A stretch of 64,000 bases of DNA from Ignavibacteriales bacterium (GTDB lineage: Bacteria > Bacteroidota > Ignavibacteria > T3Sed10-11), in NCBI GenBank assembly GCA_003562775.1, contig PWTU01000190.1, positions 1 through 64,000 on the forward strand, given 5' to 3'. Positions within the stretch are counted from its first letter, which is position 1. The number at the start of each line of letters is the position of its first letter. Below are positions 39,048 to 49,155 of the stretch, piece after piece. Both the position numbers and the translations under genes were made by a program. The notes beneath the pieces were generated by a model. That model was given only the letters and a program-made list of their open reading frames with translations, was not told the origin of the DNA and did no database searches.

Positions 39048-41336
39048 ATTGATCTCCTTGGAAGTCGTTTGTGGTTGATTGGTCGCAGGTGAAAATCTTT
39101 TTAAACGCAATGAATTACTTACAACCGATACCGAGCTCATTGCCATTGCAAAAGCTGCAAACATCGGATTCAATAAACCGAATGCTGCCAGCGGAATACC
39201 GGTAGTATTATATACAAAGGCCCAGAATAAATTTTGTTTAATTGTTTTAAACGTCCGTCTTGATATGGCGATCGCGTTCACAACTCCCTGCAGGTCGCCT
39301 CTTATTAATGTTATGTCGGATGCTTCCATTGCTATATCGGTGCCGCTTCCTATGGCGATTCCCAGATCCGCTTGTGCCAGAGCGGGTGCATCGTTTATGC
39401 CGTCGCCTACCATCGCAACGGTTATTCCCTCTTCCTGATATGCTCGTACGATCGATGCTTTTTGATCCGGCATTATCCCCGCTTTAAATTCATCGATGCC
39501 GACCTGTTTGGCTATTGCCTTAGCAGTTGTTTCGGTGTCGCCGGTAAGCATAATAACCTTTATACCTATCTGTTGCAACTGCCGAATTGCATCGCCGGAG
39601 TTATCTTTTATCACGTCGGCAATGCCAATCACCGAAGCCACCGAACCGTCGATTGCACTATATACGACAGTCTTCCCCCCGGATTCAAGCGCGTTGACGG
39701 TGGATTCCAGATGGCTCGTATCGATGGAGCGGGAAATTAGAAACGATTTATTACCGATGACAATTTGTTTTTTGTTCACCGTTCCGGCAACGCCGAGACC
39801 GGCATAAGAATCAAATTGCTCCGGCTCAAGCAGTTCACCATTATTTTCTATTGCATATTGAACGACTGCTCCGGCAAGCGGATGTTCGGATTTGTTTTCG
39901 AGCGATGCCGTAAAGTGGAGTATCTCTTTATCAGTATAGCTGCGGCTGACCGGTAAAAAATCAGTAACGACCGGTATACCGATCGTTATCGTACCGGTTT
40001 TATCGAATATTACTGTATGCACTGCTCTTGCTTTTTCAAGCGCTTCGCTGTTCTTTATGAGAATTCCCATCTCTGCACCTTTGCCGGTTCCGACCATAAT
40101 AGCAGTCGGTGTCGCAAGGCCGAGTGCACATGGACAGGCGATGATCAGTACGGCTACAAAGTTCAGCAGGGCGACCGTCAATCGCGAGTCTTCGGTTCCG
40201 GTAAAATACCATCCGATAAACGAAACAACGGCTATTCCAATCACTATCGGCACAAATACCGACGCAACTTTATCTACTAATTTTTGTACCGGCGCTTTGG
40301 ATGCCTGTGCATCCTGTACAAGTTTAATTATCTGAGAGAGCATGGTATCTTTACCTACCTTACTTGCAGTGTAGGTAAAGCTACCGCTTTTATTGATAGT
40401 CCCGCCGATTACCATATCGCCAGTTGATTTTTCAACCGGAATAGATTCGCCGGTAATCATTGATTCATCAACCGATGAATATCCTTTTTCGATTCGACCG
40501 TCAACCGGTATCCTTTCGCCCGGTTTGACGATAATTCGGTCGCCGACTTCTACATCTGAGATCGCAATGTCCTGTGCTGTCCCGTTGCGTAAAACACGGG
40601 CGGTTTTTGGCTGTAATCCCATTAACTTTTTAATTGCTTCGGACGTTCTCCCTTTTGCACGGGCTTCAAGCAGGCGACCGAGCAGTATCAGTGTTATAAT
40701 GACCGCCGCTGTGTCGTAATAAACATGCGGTGTTTCTCCGGCGCTCACGAAAACCGAAGGGATGAACGTCGCTGTGGCGCTATAAAAATAAGCGGCAGAT
40801 GTACCGATTGCGACAAGAGAATTCATATCGGCGGTATAGTGCTTTGTTACCGCCCAAAATCCTCTAAAAAATCTGCTGCCTCCCCAGAATAATACAGGAG
40901 TGGTGAGGACGAAAAAAATGTAATTCCAAGTTTGATGGGGCAGAGAATGAATAAAGGGGAATTTTTCCCACATCAATCCCATTTCAAAGACCGTTATCGG
41001 AATGGTGAGCAAAGCGCTCACAATAAATTTCAACTTTAAATCTGCATAATCTTTTTCACGTTGGGCGTCGCGGTCATTTTTACCTTTAATATCGGGTACG
41101 GAATATCCCGCTTTTTCTATGGCTTCTTGTATCGCTGTATCTTCCACTTTATCCGAACGGAACCGTATAACGGCATCTTCTGTTGTGAGATTGACAATTG
41201 CGTCGGAAACGCCGTCTATTGATTTCAACGCTTTCTCCACACGTGAGACGCAGCTTGCGCAGGTCATACCCGATATGGGAATTTTTGCTTGTGATATTTT
41301 TTCTTCGGACATAGTACAATTGTAACTGTTCTGCAT
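38841..41336 (-). CDS. copA: Copper-translocating P1B-type ATPase with N-terminal and C-terminal HMA domains
   Basis: [46 protein letters not shown], second [18 protein letters not shown] at the C terminus. Confidence 0.95.
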   Translation of the reverse strand: MQNSYNCTMSEEKISQAKIPISGMTCASCVSRVEKALKSIDGVSDAIVNLTTEDAVIRFRSDKVEDTAIQEAIEKAGYSVPDIKGKNDRDAQREKDYADLKLKFIVSALLTIPITVFEMGLMWEKFPFIHSLPHQTWNYIFFVLTTPVLFWGGSRFFRGFWAVTKHYTADMNSLVAIGTSAAYFYSATATFIPSVFVSAGETPHVYYDTAAVIITLILLGRLLEARAKGRTSEAIKKLMGLQPKTARVLRNGTAQDIAISDVEVGDRIIVKPGERIPVDGRIEKGYSSVDESMITGESIPVEKSTGDMVIGGTINKSGSFTYTASKVGKDTMLSQIIKLVQDAQASKAPVQKLVDKVASVFVPIVIGIAVVSFIGWYFTGTEDSRLTVALLNFVAVLIIACPCALGLATPTAIMVGTGKGAEMGILIKNSEALEKARAVHTVIFDKTGTITIGIPVVTDFLPVSRSYTDKEILHFTASLENKSEHPLAGAVVQYAIENNGELLEPEQFDSYAGLGVAGTVNKKQIVIGNKSFLISRSIDTSHLESTVNALESGGKTVVYSAIDGSVASVIGIADVIKDNSGDAIRQLQQIGIKVIMLTGDTETTAKAIAKQVGIDEFKAGIMPDQKASIVRAYQEEGITVAMVGDGINDAPALAQADLGIAIGSGTDIAMEASDITLIRGDLQGVVNAIAISRRTFKTIKQNLFWAFVYNTTGIPLAAFGLLNPMFAAFAMAMSSVSVVSNSLRLKRFSPATNQPQTTSKEINMSQQTTIKVEGMSCGHCEAAVAKALKTIPGVIDATASHQENNVVITHERDLNPDAVKQKVTEAGYRVG

Positions 41337-41412
41337 TTTGTTGAATTGTTTTAATATACCATCAAAAAATGATTAATACGTTACAAATTATCGTTTTTTT
41401 TGTGTAAAATTT

Positions 41413-41991
41413 TCAGGTGAGTTTATCAATGGATTTTCTCTGATTACCGACCATTTTTTTGAATTGTGTCGGTGAAAGCCCGGTAATTTGCCTGAACTGA
41501 TTTGAGAGATGTTGTGTACTGCTGTAATTAAGCCGGTATGCAATCTCGCTAAGTGTTAGCTCCTCGTATTTAATCAGTTCTTTCACACGTTCGATTTTTT
41601 GGAGTATGACATACTTCTCGATCGTAATGTTTTCAATGGATGAAAACAAGGTGCTTAGATACTTATAATCCATGCCAAGTTTTTCGGAGAGGTAGGCCGA
41701 GAGGGTGAGACGATGTGCTTCGATATTATCCTCGGTGTAGTAAAGTAAATCAATGACTGCAACTTTTATCTTCTCAACGATTTTACGCTTTTTATTTTCA
41801 AGCAGTTCAAAGCCGTTCGATTCCAGTATGTTTTTAATCTCTTCATATGTATCCGGTGCGATATCGGTTCCGATTTCTACCTCTCCCAGCTCTACGCGCT
41901 TAACGGGTAGTCCGATGTTCTCGAGCTCATCCCTCACCACGCGGATACAACGTGGGCAAACCATATTTTTGATATATAGATGAGTAGTCAT
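41413..41991 (-). CDS. AraC-family transcriptional regulator with N-terminal HMA-like metal-binding domain
   Basis: MTTHLYIKNMVCPRCIRVVRDELENIG (CxxC) and the AraC HTH LSEIAYRLNYSSTQHLSNQFRQITGLSPTQFKKM. Confidence 0.88.
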   Translation of the reverse strand: MTTHLYIKNMVCPRCIRVVRDELENIGLPVKRVELGEVEIGTDIAPDTYEEIKNILESNGFELLENKKRKIVEKIKVAVIDLLYYTEDNIEAHRLTLSAYLSEKLGMDYKYLSTLFSSIENITIEKYVILQKIERVKELIKYEELTLSEIAYRLNYSSTQHLSNQFRQITGLSPTQFKKMVGNQRKSIDKLT

Positions 41992-42083
41992 AGTTTATAA
42001 ATAAAACAATGAATGCGGGTGAAGTCGTTCAAAGGATATATAGCCATCTATGAGTTCAGACAGTTGCAAAAACATATCGTATG

Positions 42084-42548
42084 TTATAGCTTATCCAATA
42101 TCGAATTATTTATATCCATTGCATCCCTGAGATTCCGGTTAATACGAACGGCAAGGACACGGATACGCCGAAGGTTTGTTTCTTCGGCATCTAATTGTTC
42201 CTGCAAGTATTCCATTAATGGTTTGGTGTCGTTACAGATATCAAAAAGTTTGCCTATTTCTGTGGCGACCCTGGTTTTCTGTTGAGCGGTAAGAAGTGTT
42301 TCTATTTCTCTGAGTGTGAAAAGCAATTCTTTTAAATTCGTATCGATTATTGTATAATGAGCGCGGGCCACCGTTTCATTATATTTATCTTCGTCGATCA
42401 TCTGTTGTATCATAAAAGCGTGACCGCGAACCAGACGGCATTCCTCATGCAATTCTTGTATTTTTTCTTTGACCTGTGCTAAGGTGGGTAGAATCAGCAG
42501 TCCGAAAAGGATGATATAGAGTAAGTATCTTATCATTTTCCCCTCCAT
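42084..42548 (-). CDS. Hypothetical secreted helical protein upstream of the copper regulator
   Basis: 154 aa with signal peptide (MIRYLLYIILFGLLILPTLAQ) and a predicted all-helical remainder. Confidence 0.65.
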   Translation of the reverse strand: MEGKMIRYLLYIILFGLLILPTLAQVKEKIQELHEECRLVRGHAFMIQQMIDEDKYNETVARAHYTIIDTNLKELLFTLREIETLLTAQQKTRVATEIGKLFDICNDTKPLMEYLQEQLDAEETNLRRIRVLAVRINRNLRDAMDINNSILDKL

Positions 42549-42630
42549 TTAAAGTGAGTCTCCAATAACAATATATTCTCTAATTCAATAAAAAACAAAT
42601 ACCTATAGGAATTATTACATTGAAAAATAA

Positions 42631-42659
42631 TTGATTATCCAAAATTATATTTGTATCTT
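42631..42659 (+). promoter_or_regulatory. Putative sigma70-like promoter for SRP RNA
   Basis: TTGATT (42631-42636), 17 nt spacer, TATCTT (42654-42659), about 21 nt before ffs. Confidence 0.5.
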
Positions 42660-42680
42660 ACTCTATTGTAAAATTTTTTC

Positions 42681-42790
42681 AGAGAGGTCAAGTGCTGTGC
42701 AACGGTAACGTGCCGAACCCCGCCAGGCCCGGAAGGGAGCAGCGGTAGGCATTGTTTATTGTGTGACACAGCGAGCTTGGCCTCTCTTTT
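42681..42790 (+). ncRNA. ffs: Signal recognition particle RNA, small bacterial (4.5S) type
   Basis: AGAGAGGTCAAG...CTTGGCCTCTCT closing stem and the conserved apical core TGCCGAACCCCGCCAGGCCCGGAAGGGAGCAGCGGTAGGCA. Confidence 0.95.
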
Positions 42791-43014
42791 ATGTTCTATT
42801 TGAAAACTTTGGCTTAAATATTTACTTGAAACAAAACTCGATAAGTGTTACATTTAAACTAATTATATAATTTGAGGCTTTGTCAAAAAATTAAGCGTAT
42901 TAATGAAATTTTCATTCCAAATATTTATTCTAAAATTAATTGTCTTAATCGACCGCTGGGTTGCGACATATATTTTTGTTAACAACGAAGTAGCTTATAA
43001 TATTCCGTCTTTAG

Positions 43015-43067
43015 CCCGCGCGGGAGAGTTAAAATTATACTATTCTAATAGGGTGCCCGGAAGGGCA
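43015..43067 (+). promoter_or_regulatory. Candidate structured 5' leader of rng
   Basis: CCCGCGCGGG palindrome (43015-43024) and a TGCCC-GGAA-GGGCA GNRA-loop hairpin (43054-43067), directly before an SD-like GAGGA. Confidence 0.35.
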
Positions 43068-43083
43068 GAGGATTTTTGTCATA

Positions 43084-44730
43084 ATGAAAAAAGAAATAAT
43101 TATGAATGCAACCGCCAAAGAGACCCGGATTGCGATTACAGAAGACGGTCGATTGGCGGAATTGTATGTAGAAACCCCCGAAACCGAACGTATGGTGGGG
43201 GATATTTACCTTGGCAGGGTTGCACGTGTTTTACCCGGTATCAAGGCGGCGTTTATAGATATCGGTCATAAGCAGGATGCTTTTCTCCATTTTTCGGATA
43301 TTGGTAAAAATGTAGATCAATATGCGACGTTGTTCGAAGACGAAGATGCGGATGTCGATTCGGATGATGACGACGAGGAAGAATCTGTAGTTGGTAATTC
43401 CCGGCAGACCTCAACTGTGACTGCCGAGCCGACCCGAACGGCACGACGCGGGTTTAAGAGAAAACAGCACCCGCAAGAGAGAACAACGGAACCGTCCTAT
43501 GATGTTAATCTCAAAAAGGGACAGGATATCATTATCCAGATCATCAAGGAACCGGTTGCCAATAAGGGAGTTCGGGTTAGTTCCGAAGTTTCATTACCCG
43601 GAAGATACCTTGTGTTAATTCCGTTCGGGGGAGGGAGAGTCGGAGTATCGCGCAAGATTACAAACTACAAAGAAAAGCGACGCCTGCGACGTATTGTCCG
43701 GTCGTTATTACCGGGCAACTACGGTGCGATCATAAGGACCGTTGCCGATGGGCGGGACGAAAACGCGATTAAAAACGACCTGAGGGATTTGCTCGATACA
43801 TGGCAGGAGATCGAGCAAAGCGTTAAAAGCGAATCGGCGCCTACATTGCTCTATAAAGACGTGAGTACAACCTCGAGTGTGATTCGGGATTTATTCCAGA
43901 GTGATGTGGCACGCGTGGTTGTTGACTCCAAAAAACTTTACCGGGAAATAAGAACATATGTAAAGTGGTTTGCCCCGCGATTGGTGGATAAACTCGAGCT
44001 ATATCGTGGGCGCGAGCCGGTGTTTGACGTATTCGGTGTTGAAAAGGAAATAGCGAAATCGTTACAAAGAAAGGTCTGGCTGAAAAGCGGAGGATATATT
44101 ATTATCGAGCCGACCGAAGCGATGGTGGTTATTGACGTCAATAGCGGTCGATATGCTGCAAATCAGTCCCAGGAGTTGAACTCGTTGCGGACCAACCTTG
44201 AGGCGGCGCGGGAAATTGCACGTCAGGTCAGGTTACGCGACATTGGGGGTATAATCGTTATCGATTGTATCGATCTTGAGGATGAGAAAAATCAGAAAAA
44301 AGTATATGATGAGTTTAAAAAAGAATTAAGAAAGGATAGGGCTAAGTCGACCGTATACACGATGACCGAGTTGGCGCTTGTGCAGATAACACGACAACGT
44401 ATTCGGCAGAGTATATTGCACAGCTTTGCCGAGCCATGCCCGACATGCGGCGGCGGAGGTCTCGTTGCTTCGAAAATGTCAATTGTTAATCGCATTGAAC
44501 GATGGCTGAGACGAATGGCTTCGGATTCAAAAGAATTTAAGTGGACATTTTATGTAAGTCCGATTCTTGCGGATTATTTAAATGACGGCTTTTTCAGTAA
44601 ACTTATAAAACTACAATTAAAATACCGTGTCAGGTTAGTATTGCAGCCGGATTCAAATCTTGCTATTGATGAATTCAGATTCATCTCACATAAGCAGAAA
44701 AAAGATATTACGGAAAAATACATTGAATAA
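43084..44730 (+). CDS. rng: Ribonuclease G / E family
   Basis: YLGRVARVLPGIKAAFIDIGHKQDAFLHFSDI S1 domain, MVVIDVNSGRY, GGIIVIDCIDLE, CPTCGGGG zinc-link motif. Confidence 0.95.
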   Translation: MKKEIIMNATAKETRIAITEDGRLAELYVETPETERMVGDIYLGRVARVLPGIKAAFIDIGHKQDAFLHFSDIGKNVDQYATLFEDEDADVDSDDDDEEESVVGNSRQTSTVTAEPTRTARRGFKRKQHPQERTTEPSYDVNLKKGQDIIIQIIKEPVANKGVRVSSEVSLPGRYLVLIPFGGGRVGVSRKITNYKEKRRLRRIVRSLLPGNYGAIIRTVADGRDENAIKNDLRDLLDTWQEIEQSVKSESAPTLLYKDVSTTSSVIRDLFQSDVARVVVDSKKLYREIRTYVKWFAPRLVDKLELYRGREPVFDVFGVEKEIAKSLQRKVWLKSGGYIIIEPTEAMVVIDVNSGRYAANQSQELNSLRTNLEAAREIARQVRLRDIGGIIVIDCIDLEDEKNQKKVYDEFKKELRKDRAKSTVYTMTELALVQITRQRIRQSILHSFAEPCPTCGGGGLVASKMSIVNRIERWLRRMASDSKEFKWTFYVSPILADYLNDGFFSKLIKLQLKYRVRLVLQPDSNLAIDEFRFISHKQKKDITEKYIE

Positions 44731-44742
44731 GATGGTTCAGAT

Positions 44743-45846
44743 ATGAAAAAGACTCCTTTTTTTGATGCCCACGTTGCGGCAGGTGCAAAGATTGTAGATT
44801 TTAATGGTTATGCAATGCCTGTACAGTTTTCAGGCATCATTGAAGAGCATAACCGGGTACGAGCTACTGCCGGTGTTTTCGATGTCTCACATATGGGGGA
44901 GATAGAGATTGGAGGCGAAAATGCGAGGGAATTTGTTCAGTATATAACTCTCAATGATGTAACAAAAATAGCTGAAGGTCGCGCGCAATATACGGCAATG
45001 ACATACGAAAACGGCGGATTAATCGACGATTTGCTGGTATATCATCTTGGCGACAAATATATGATGGTTGTTAATGCGGGGAATAAAGAGAAAGACCTTG
45101 CCTGGATTCAAAAACAAGCTGCGAGGTTTGGCGGTGTTACTATAAAAGATATCAGCGATCAAACTGCATTGATTGCAGTGCAGGGTCCGAAATCCCGCGA
45201 GATTTTACAGCGTCTTACCGACGTGGATTTATCCGAGGTGAAGTTTTATCATTTGATAAAAGGTAAAATTGAAGATACCGAAATGATAATATCGAGAACA
45301 GGATATACGGGAGAAATTGGATTTGAATTATATTACGACGCTGCCGCTGCCGATAACATCGGTATCTGGAATACCATATTGGAAGCGGGAAAACCTGAAG
45401 ATATTGCTCCTGCCGGCCTTGGAGCGCGTGATACCTTACGGCTTGAGATGGGTATGCTGCTTTACGGAAACGATATGGATGAAGAAACCAACCCTCTCGA
45501 AGCGGGACTCGGCTGGATTACAAAATTTGAAAAGGAAGACTTTATCGGGAAGGAAGCATTGTTAAAAATGAAAGAAACCGGTGTAAAACGTAAATTAACC
45601 GGTTTCAAGATTATCGATGAGCAAATGGCACGGCGAGCTATTCCTCGCCACGGATTTACTATCACTTTGAATGGAAAAGAAATAGGGCGTGTTACAAGTG
45701 GTACTCTATCGCCTACATTGCAAACAAGTATTGCGATGGGCTATATAGACCGGGAACATTGTGATGAAGGGAATGAAGTGAAAATATCAATTCGGGGGAA
45801 AGAGATGGCCTTCTCGGTAACAAAACCGCCTTTCATACGTCGATAA
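44743..45846 (+). CDS. gcvT: Glycine cleavage system aminomethyltransferase T protein
   Basis: FDAHVAAGAKIVDFNGYAMPVQF, FDVSHMGEIEI, GYTGEIGFELY, GARDTLRLEMGMLLYGNDMDEETNPLEAGLGW. Confidence 0.96.
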   Translation: MKKTPFFDAHVAAGAKIVDFNGYAMPVQFSGIIEEHNRVRATAGVFDVSHMGEIEIGGENAREFVQYITLNDVTKIAEGRAQYTAMTYENGGLIDDLLVYHLGDKYMMVVNAGNKEKDLAWIQKQAARFGGVTIKDISDQTALIAVQGPKSREILQRLTDVDLSEVKFYHLIKGKIEDTEMIISRTGYTGEIGFELYYDAAAADNIGIWNTILEAGKPEDIAPAGLGARDTLRLEMGMLLYGNDMDEETNPLEAGLGWITKFEKEDFIGKEALLKMKETGVKRKLTGFKIIDEQMARRAIPRHGFTITLNGKEIGRVTSGTLSPTLQTSIAMGYIDREHCDEGNEVKISIRGKEMAFSVTKPPFIRR

Positions 45847-45867
45847 ACTAAATAGGGGACATAAATA

Positions 45868-46632
45868 ATGCATATAGATCTGCTGATAACACCGGTAGGT
45901 ACGAATGAGTTATTTTTTCGCGATAAAAATGTTGTTGTCATCGATGTTTTACGGGCAAGTACGTCGATAGTGACTGCCCTGAATAACGGCGCACGGGAAG
46001 TGATACCGGTTGAAAGTGTCGAAAATGCCGTAAAAGTTTCCGGTAGTCTGTTTGGTGACGTTGTTCTCCGCTGTGGTGAGCGGGAGGGGAAAACCATACC
46101 CGGTTTTAATCTCGGGAATTCTCCCCTCGAGTATTCACCCGAAGCGGTTGAAAATAAATCACTGATTTTTACGAGTACGAATGGCTCACTTGCAATGGTG
46201 ATAGCTAAATTTGCACGCCAGATAGTCGTTGCCGCATTCGTGAACATTACATCGGTTGTCGATTATTTGAAGAAACTAAACGAAGATTTTATAATACTGT
46301 GTGCAGGGAAGGAACATCATTTTTGTATCGAAGATGTCGTGTGTGGTGGAATGATAGTTCAAATGCTCGAAAAGAAAAATATCGCGTTAGACTTGACCGA
46401 TGCGGCGCAGGCCGCTCAAATTATGTACAAATCCTATAGTCGTTCTATTAATAAAATGTTGCGGAATTCGGACCATGGGCAATATCTTATTACAATCGGT
46501 TTCGAGAAAGATTTGAAGGTCTGTGCAGAAGTAGACAGTGTGCCGGTGTTGCCGGTCTTTGATAAGGGCGCGATTAAGCTGCTTAATAAGAAAGCATCGA
46601 GTACTGTTAAAAAGAGCGCAAGCACCACATGA
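45868..46632 (+). CDS. comB: 2-phosphosulfolactate phosphatase family (ComB)
   Basis: VVVIDVLRASTSIVTALNNGA, LRCGEREGKTIPGFNLGNSPLEY, IFTSTNGSLAM, CAGKEHHFCIEDVVCGGMIV. Confidence 0.88.
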   Translation: MHIDLLITPVGTNELFFRDKNVVVIDVLRASTSIVTALNNGAREVIPVESVENAVKVSGSLFGDVVLRCGEREGKTIPGFNLGNSPLEYSPEAVENKSLIFTSTNGSLAMVIAKFARQIVVAAFVNITSVVDYLKKLNEDFIILCAGKEHHFCIEDVVCGGMIVQMLEKKNIALDLTDAAQAAQIMYKSYSRSINKMLRNSDHGQYLITIGFEKDLKVCAEVDSVPVLPVFDKGAIKLLNKKASSTVKKSASTT

Positions 46633-46681
46633 TGTAGAATACGGTAAATTATATCTGGGTGGATTTTAGAATGTCGAGCGT

Positions 46682-49135
46682 ATGAAACAGGTAGTTAAAA
46701 AAAACAGGCGAGTAAAAATAAATAATGCTCGCACACGGGTGTCCCCGAAACAAAAACGTGCTGTTGCAGCAATTGCAATTACCGTAATTGGTATCCTCGT
46801 GCTGTTAAGCATCGTCTCGTATACACCGGCTGATGAGCCGATTACCGGTGTGTCCTTTTTAGAGTTGTGGAAGGTATTCGGAGGCGATCCCGATATCCAG
46901 GCGAAAGCAGATATAGCCCAAAACTGGCTTGGTCTCATTGGAGCAATTATTTCACATTTTCTCATTAATTCCGCATTTGGCTATCCGGTTATCTTTATCC
47001 CGCTCCTTATTATTATCTGGGGATGGTATATACTTCGCAGTAAAGATATTCGCAATCTCATCGTACTTACTAATTACACACTTGTCATTATTGTACTTGC
47101 TGCGACAATGTTCGGGCTTATACGGTTAATGACTGAAGAACCGTTGTTGGCAATGGATTGGTCGGGTATGGTCGGCGATTATCTTGCCAGGTCAATGTCG
47201 AATCTGATAGGTATGATTGGCAGTACTATTGTAACGCTAACATTACTTTGTATGACCATTATTTTTGTTGTCGATCTTGATCTGCAACGATCGTTTGACA
47301 GGGTGCGCCAACTCTTCGCTTTGATAGCGGTTAGGAAGAATCGCGGGGTAAGTCGTTGGCGACAGAAATCTGCTGCCCGCAAAGAAAAGCGTCGTCTTGA
47401 CAAGGAAAATCGTAAACGTGAAAGAATGAAGGCGGTAAAGGAAGAAGAAAAGGAGGGGAGAAAAAAAGACCGCCAGCCTATTTTTGTGCATGTCGATGAA
47501 GAAGAACGGGAGGAACCCGCGCAGTCGCATGTGGCCAGCTCTGATGAAGATATCGAATTAACAATCAAAGAAGGCGTACGGGAAGAAGAAGCAGATCCAA
47601 AAAAAACTCCAAAATCGTATATCGCTGTAGATGATGAAGAAGAGATAGATTATGTCTTTCCATCAATTGATCTGCTCGAACCCGGATCGGCCTCGGCTCA
47701 GGTTGACGAAGAAGAAGTAAAAACAAATGCAGAACTCCTGCAGGCAAAACTTGCTGATTTCGGCGTGGAAATTGAAAGCGTCAGTGTAACGCGTGGCCCT
47801 GTATTAACATTGTATGAACTTGTCCCTGCGGCAGGAGTTAAAATAAGTAAAATTACCAGTTTATCGAACGATCTTGCACTTGCACTACAGGCGAAGGGTA
47901 TTCGCATCCTTGCACCGATCCCCGGTAAAGGCGCAGTAGGGGTTGAAATTCCGAATCACAACCCATCGATTGTTACATTCAGAAGTGTAATCAATAGTAA
48001 AAAGTTTCATGAATCAAAATTTATGCTCCCGATGGCGATGGGTAAAACTATATCCGGTGAGATATATGTCGATGATCTTGCGCGGTTGCCGCATCTTCTG
48101 ATCGCCGGGTCAACAGGGTCCGGGAAGAGTGTTGGTATCAATACAATTATTGCAAGTTTTCTATACAGATTGCATCCCTCGGATATAAAATTCGTCATTA
48201 TCGATCCTAAAAAAATTGAATTGACGCCGTACCGTAAGGTCGATCGCCACTATCTTGCGGTATCTCCGGACATTGATGAAAAGATTGCAACCAATGCACA
48301 GAATGCAGTTACCGTATTACGGGGTGTTGAGTTGGAAATGGAACAGCGGTATGATCGACTTGCGAGTGCAGGGGTGCGGAATGTTCAGGATTATAATAAA
48401 AAAGTGGCTGCCGGTCAGATCAAATCCAGTCAAGGTGTAACGCATAAAAAGCTTCCGTATATGATTGTCATAATTGATGAATTAGCCGATTTGATGTTGA
48501 CAGCAGCGAAAGATGTAGAGGATCCGATTGCACGACTGGCGCAGCTTGCCCGTGCGGTTGGTATTCATCTAATACTTGCAACACAACGCCCGTCGGTCGA
48601 TGTAATTACCGGAGTAATAAAGGCGAACTTCTCCGCACGTATTGCGTATCAGGTAGCACAGAAAAATGATTCGCGAACGATACTTGATATGAACGGCGCC
48701 GAACAGTTAATCGGCAACGGCGATATGCTCTATCTGCCAAGCGGCAGTCCGAAACCATTGCGGTTACAGAATTCATTCTTATCAAGTGATGAAGTCGAAC
48801 GCTTAACGTCGCACATAAAAAAACAACCCGGTTATTCAAAACCGTACTATCTGCCGTCGATTGTCGAAAGAAAAAAATCGGCTTACGGCGGAGGGGACGA
48901 TGCCCGCGATGAACTATTTGAAGAAGCAGCGGAACTGGTTGTACGTCATCAACAGGGATCGGTATCGTTAATACAACGTCGGCTGAAAGTGGGATACTCC
49001 CGCGCTGCCCGGATAATAGATGAACTCGAAGCAGCGGGAATAGTCGGTCCTTTCGATGGAAGTAAAGCCCGACAAGTCCTTGTTGAAACCGACGGCGAAT
49101 TAAATGTAATTTTAGAATCACTTAAGCAATCGTAA
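46682..49135 (+). CDS. ftsK: DNA translocase FtsK/SpoIIIE
   Basis: N-terminal TM helices, acidic/basic linker, LIAGSTGSGKSVGINTIIASFLYR, VIIDELADLMLTA, RLAQLARAVGIHLILATQRPSVDVITGVIKAN, C-terminal gamma domain. Confidence 0.96.
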   Translation: MKQVVKKNRRVKINNARTRVSPKQKRAVAAIAITVIGILVLLSIVSYTPADEPITGVSFLELWKVFGGDPDIQAKADIAQNWLGLIGAIISHFLINSAFGYPVIFIPLLIIIWGWYILRSKDIRNLIVLTNYTLVIIVLAATMFGLIRLMTEEPLLAMDWSGMVGDYLARSMSNLIGMIGSTIVTLTLLCMTIIFVVDLDLQRSFDRVRQLFALIAVRKNRGVSRWRQKSAARKEKRRLDKENRKRERMKAVKEEEKEGRKKDRQPIFVHVDEEEREEPAQSHVASSDEDIELTIKEGVREEEADPKKTPKSYIAVDDEEEIDYVFPSIDLLEPGSASAQVDEEEVKTNAELLQAKLADFGVEIESVSVTRGPVLTLYELVPAAGVKISKITSLSNDLALALQAKGIRILAPIPGKGAVGVEIPNHNPSIVTFRSVINSKKFHESKFMLPMAMGKTISGEIYVDDLARLPHLLIAGSTGSGKSVGINTIIASFLYRLHPSDIKFVIIDPKKIELTPYRKVDRHYLAVSPDIDEKIATNAQNAVTVLRGVELEMEQRYDRLASAGVRNVQDYNKKVAAGQIKSSQGVTHKKLPYMIVIIDELADLMLTAAKDVEDPIARLAQLARAVGIHLILATQRPSVDVITGVIKANFSARIAYQVAQKNDSRTILDMNGAEQLIGNGDMLYLPSGSPKPLRLQNSFLSSDEVERLTSHIKKQPGYSKPYYLPSIVERKKSAYGGGDDARDELFEEAAELVVRHQQGSVSLIQRRLKVGYSRAARIIDELEAAGIVGPFDGSKARQVLVETDGELNVILESLKQS

Positions 49136-49155
49136 ACAATGTTGAAGGGAGGAAC

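Noticed and set aside
40017-40719. Several plus-strand ORFs inside copA
   Set aside because: Antisense shadows of the P1B ATPase; copA motifs are all on the minus strand.
42903-43271. 122-aa plus ORF between ffs and rng
   Set aside because: Overlaps the rng start in another frame and has unnatural composition; region better explained as the rng leader.
44700-44760. Glycine riboswitch upstream of gcvT
   Set aside because: Only 12 bp separate rng and gcvT, with no room for the aptamer.
45868-46632. ComB as evidence of coenzyme M biosynthesis
   Set aside because: ComB-family proteins are widespread in bacteria without CoM; no comA, comC or comDE neighbours here.
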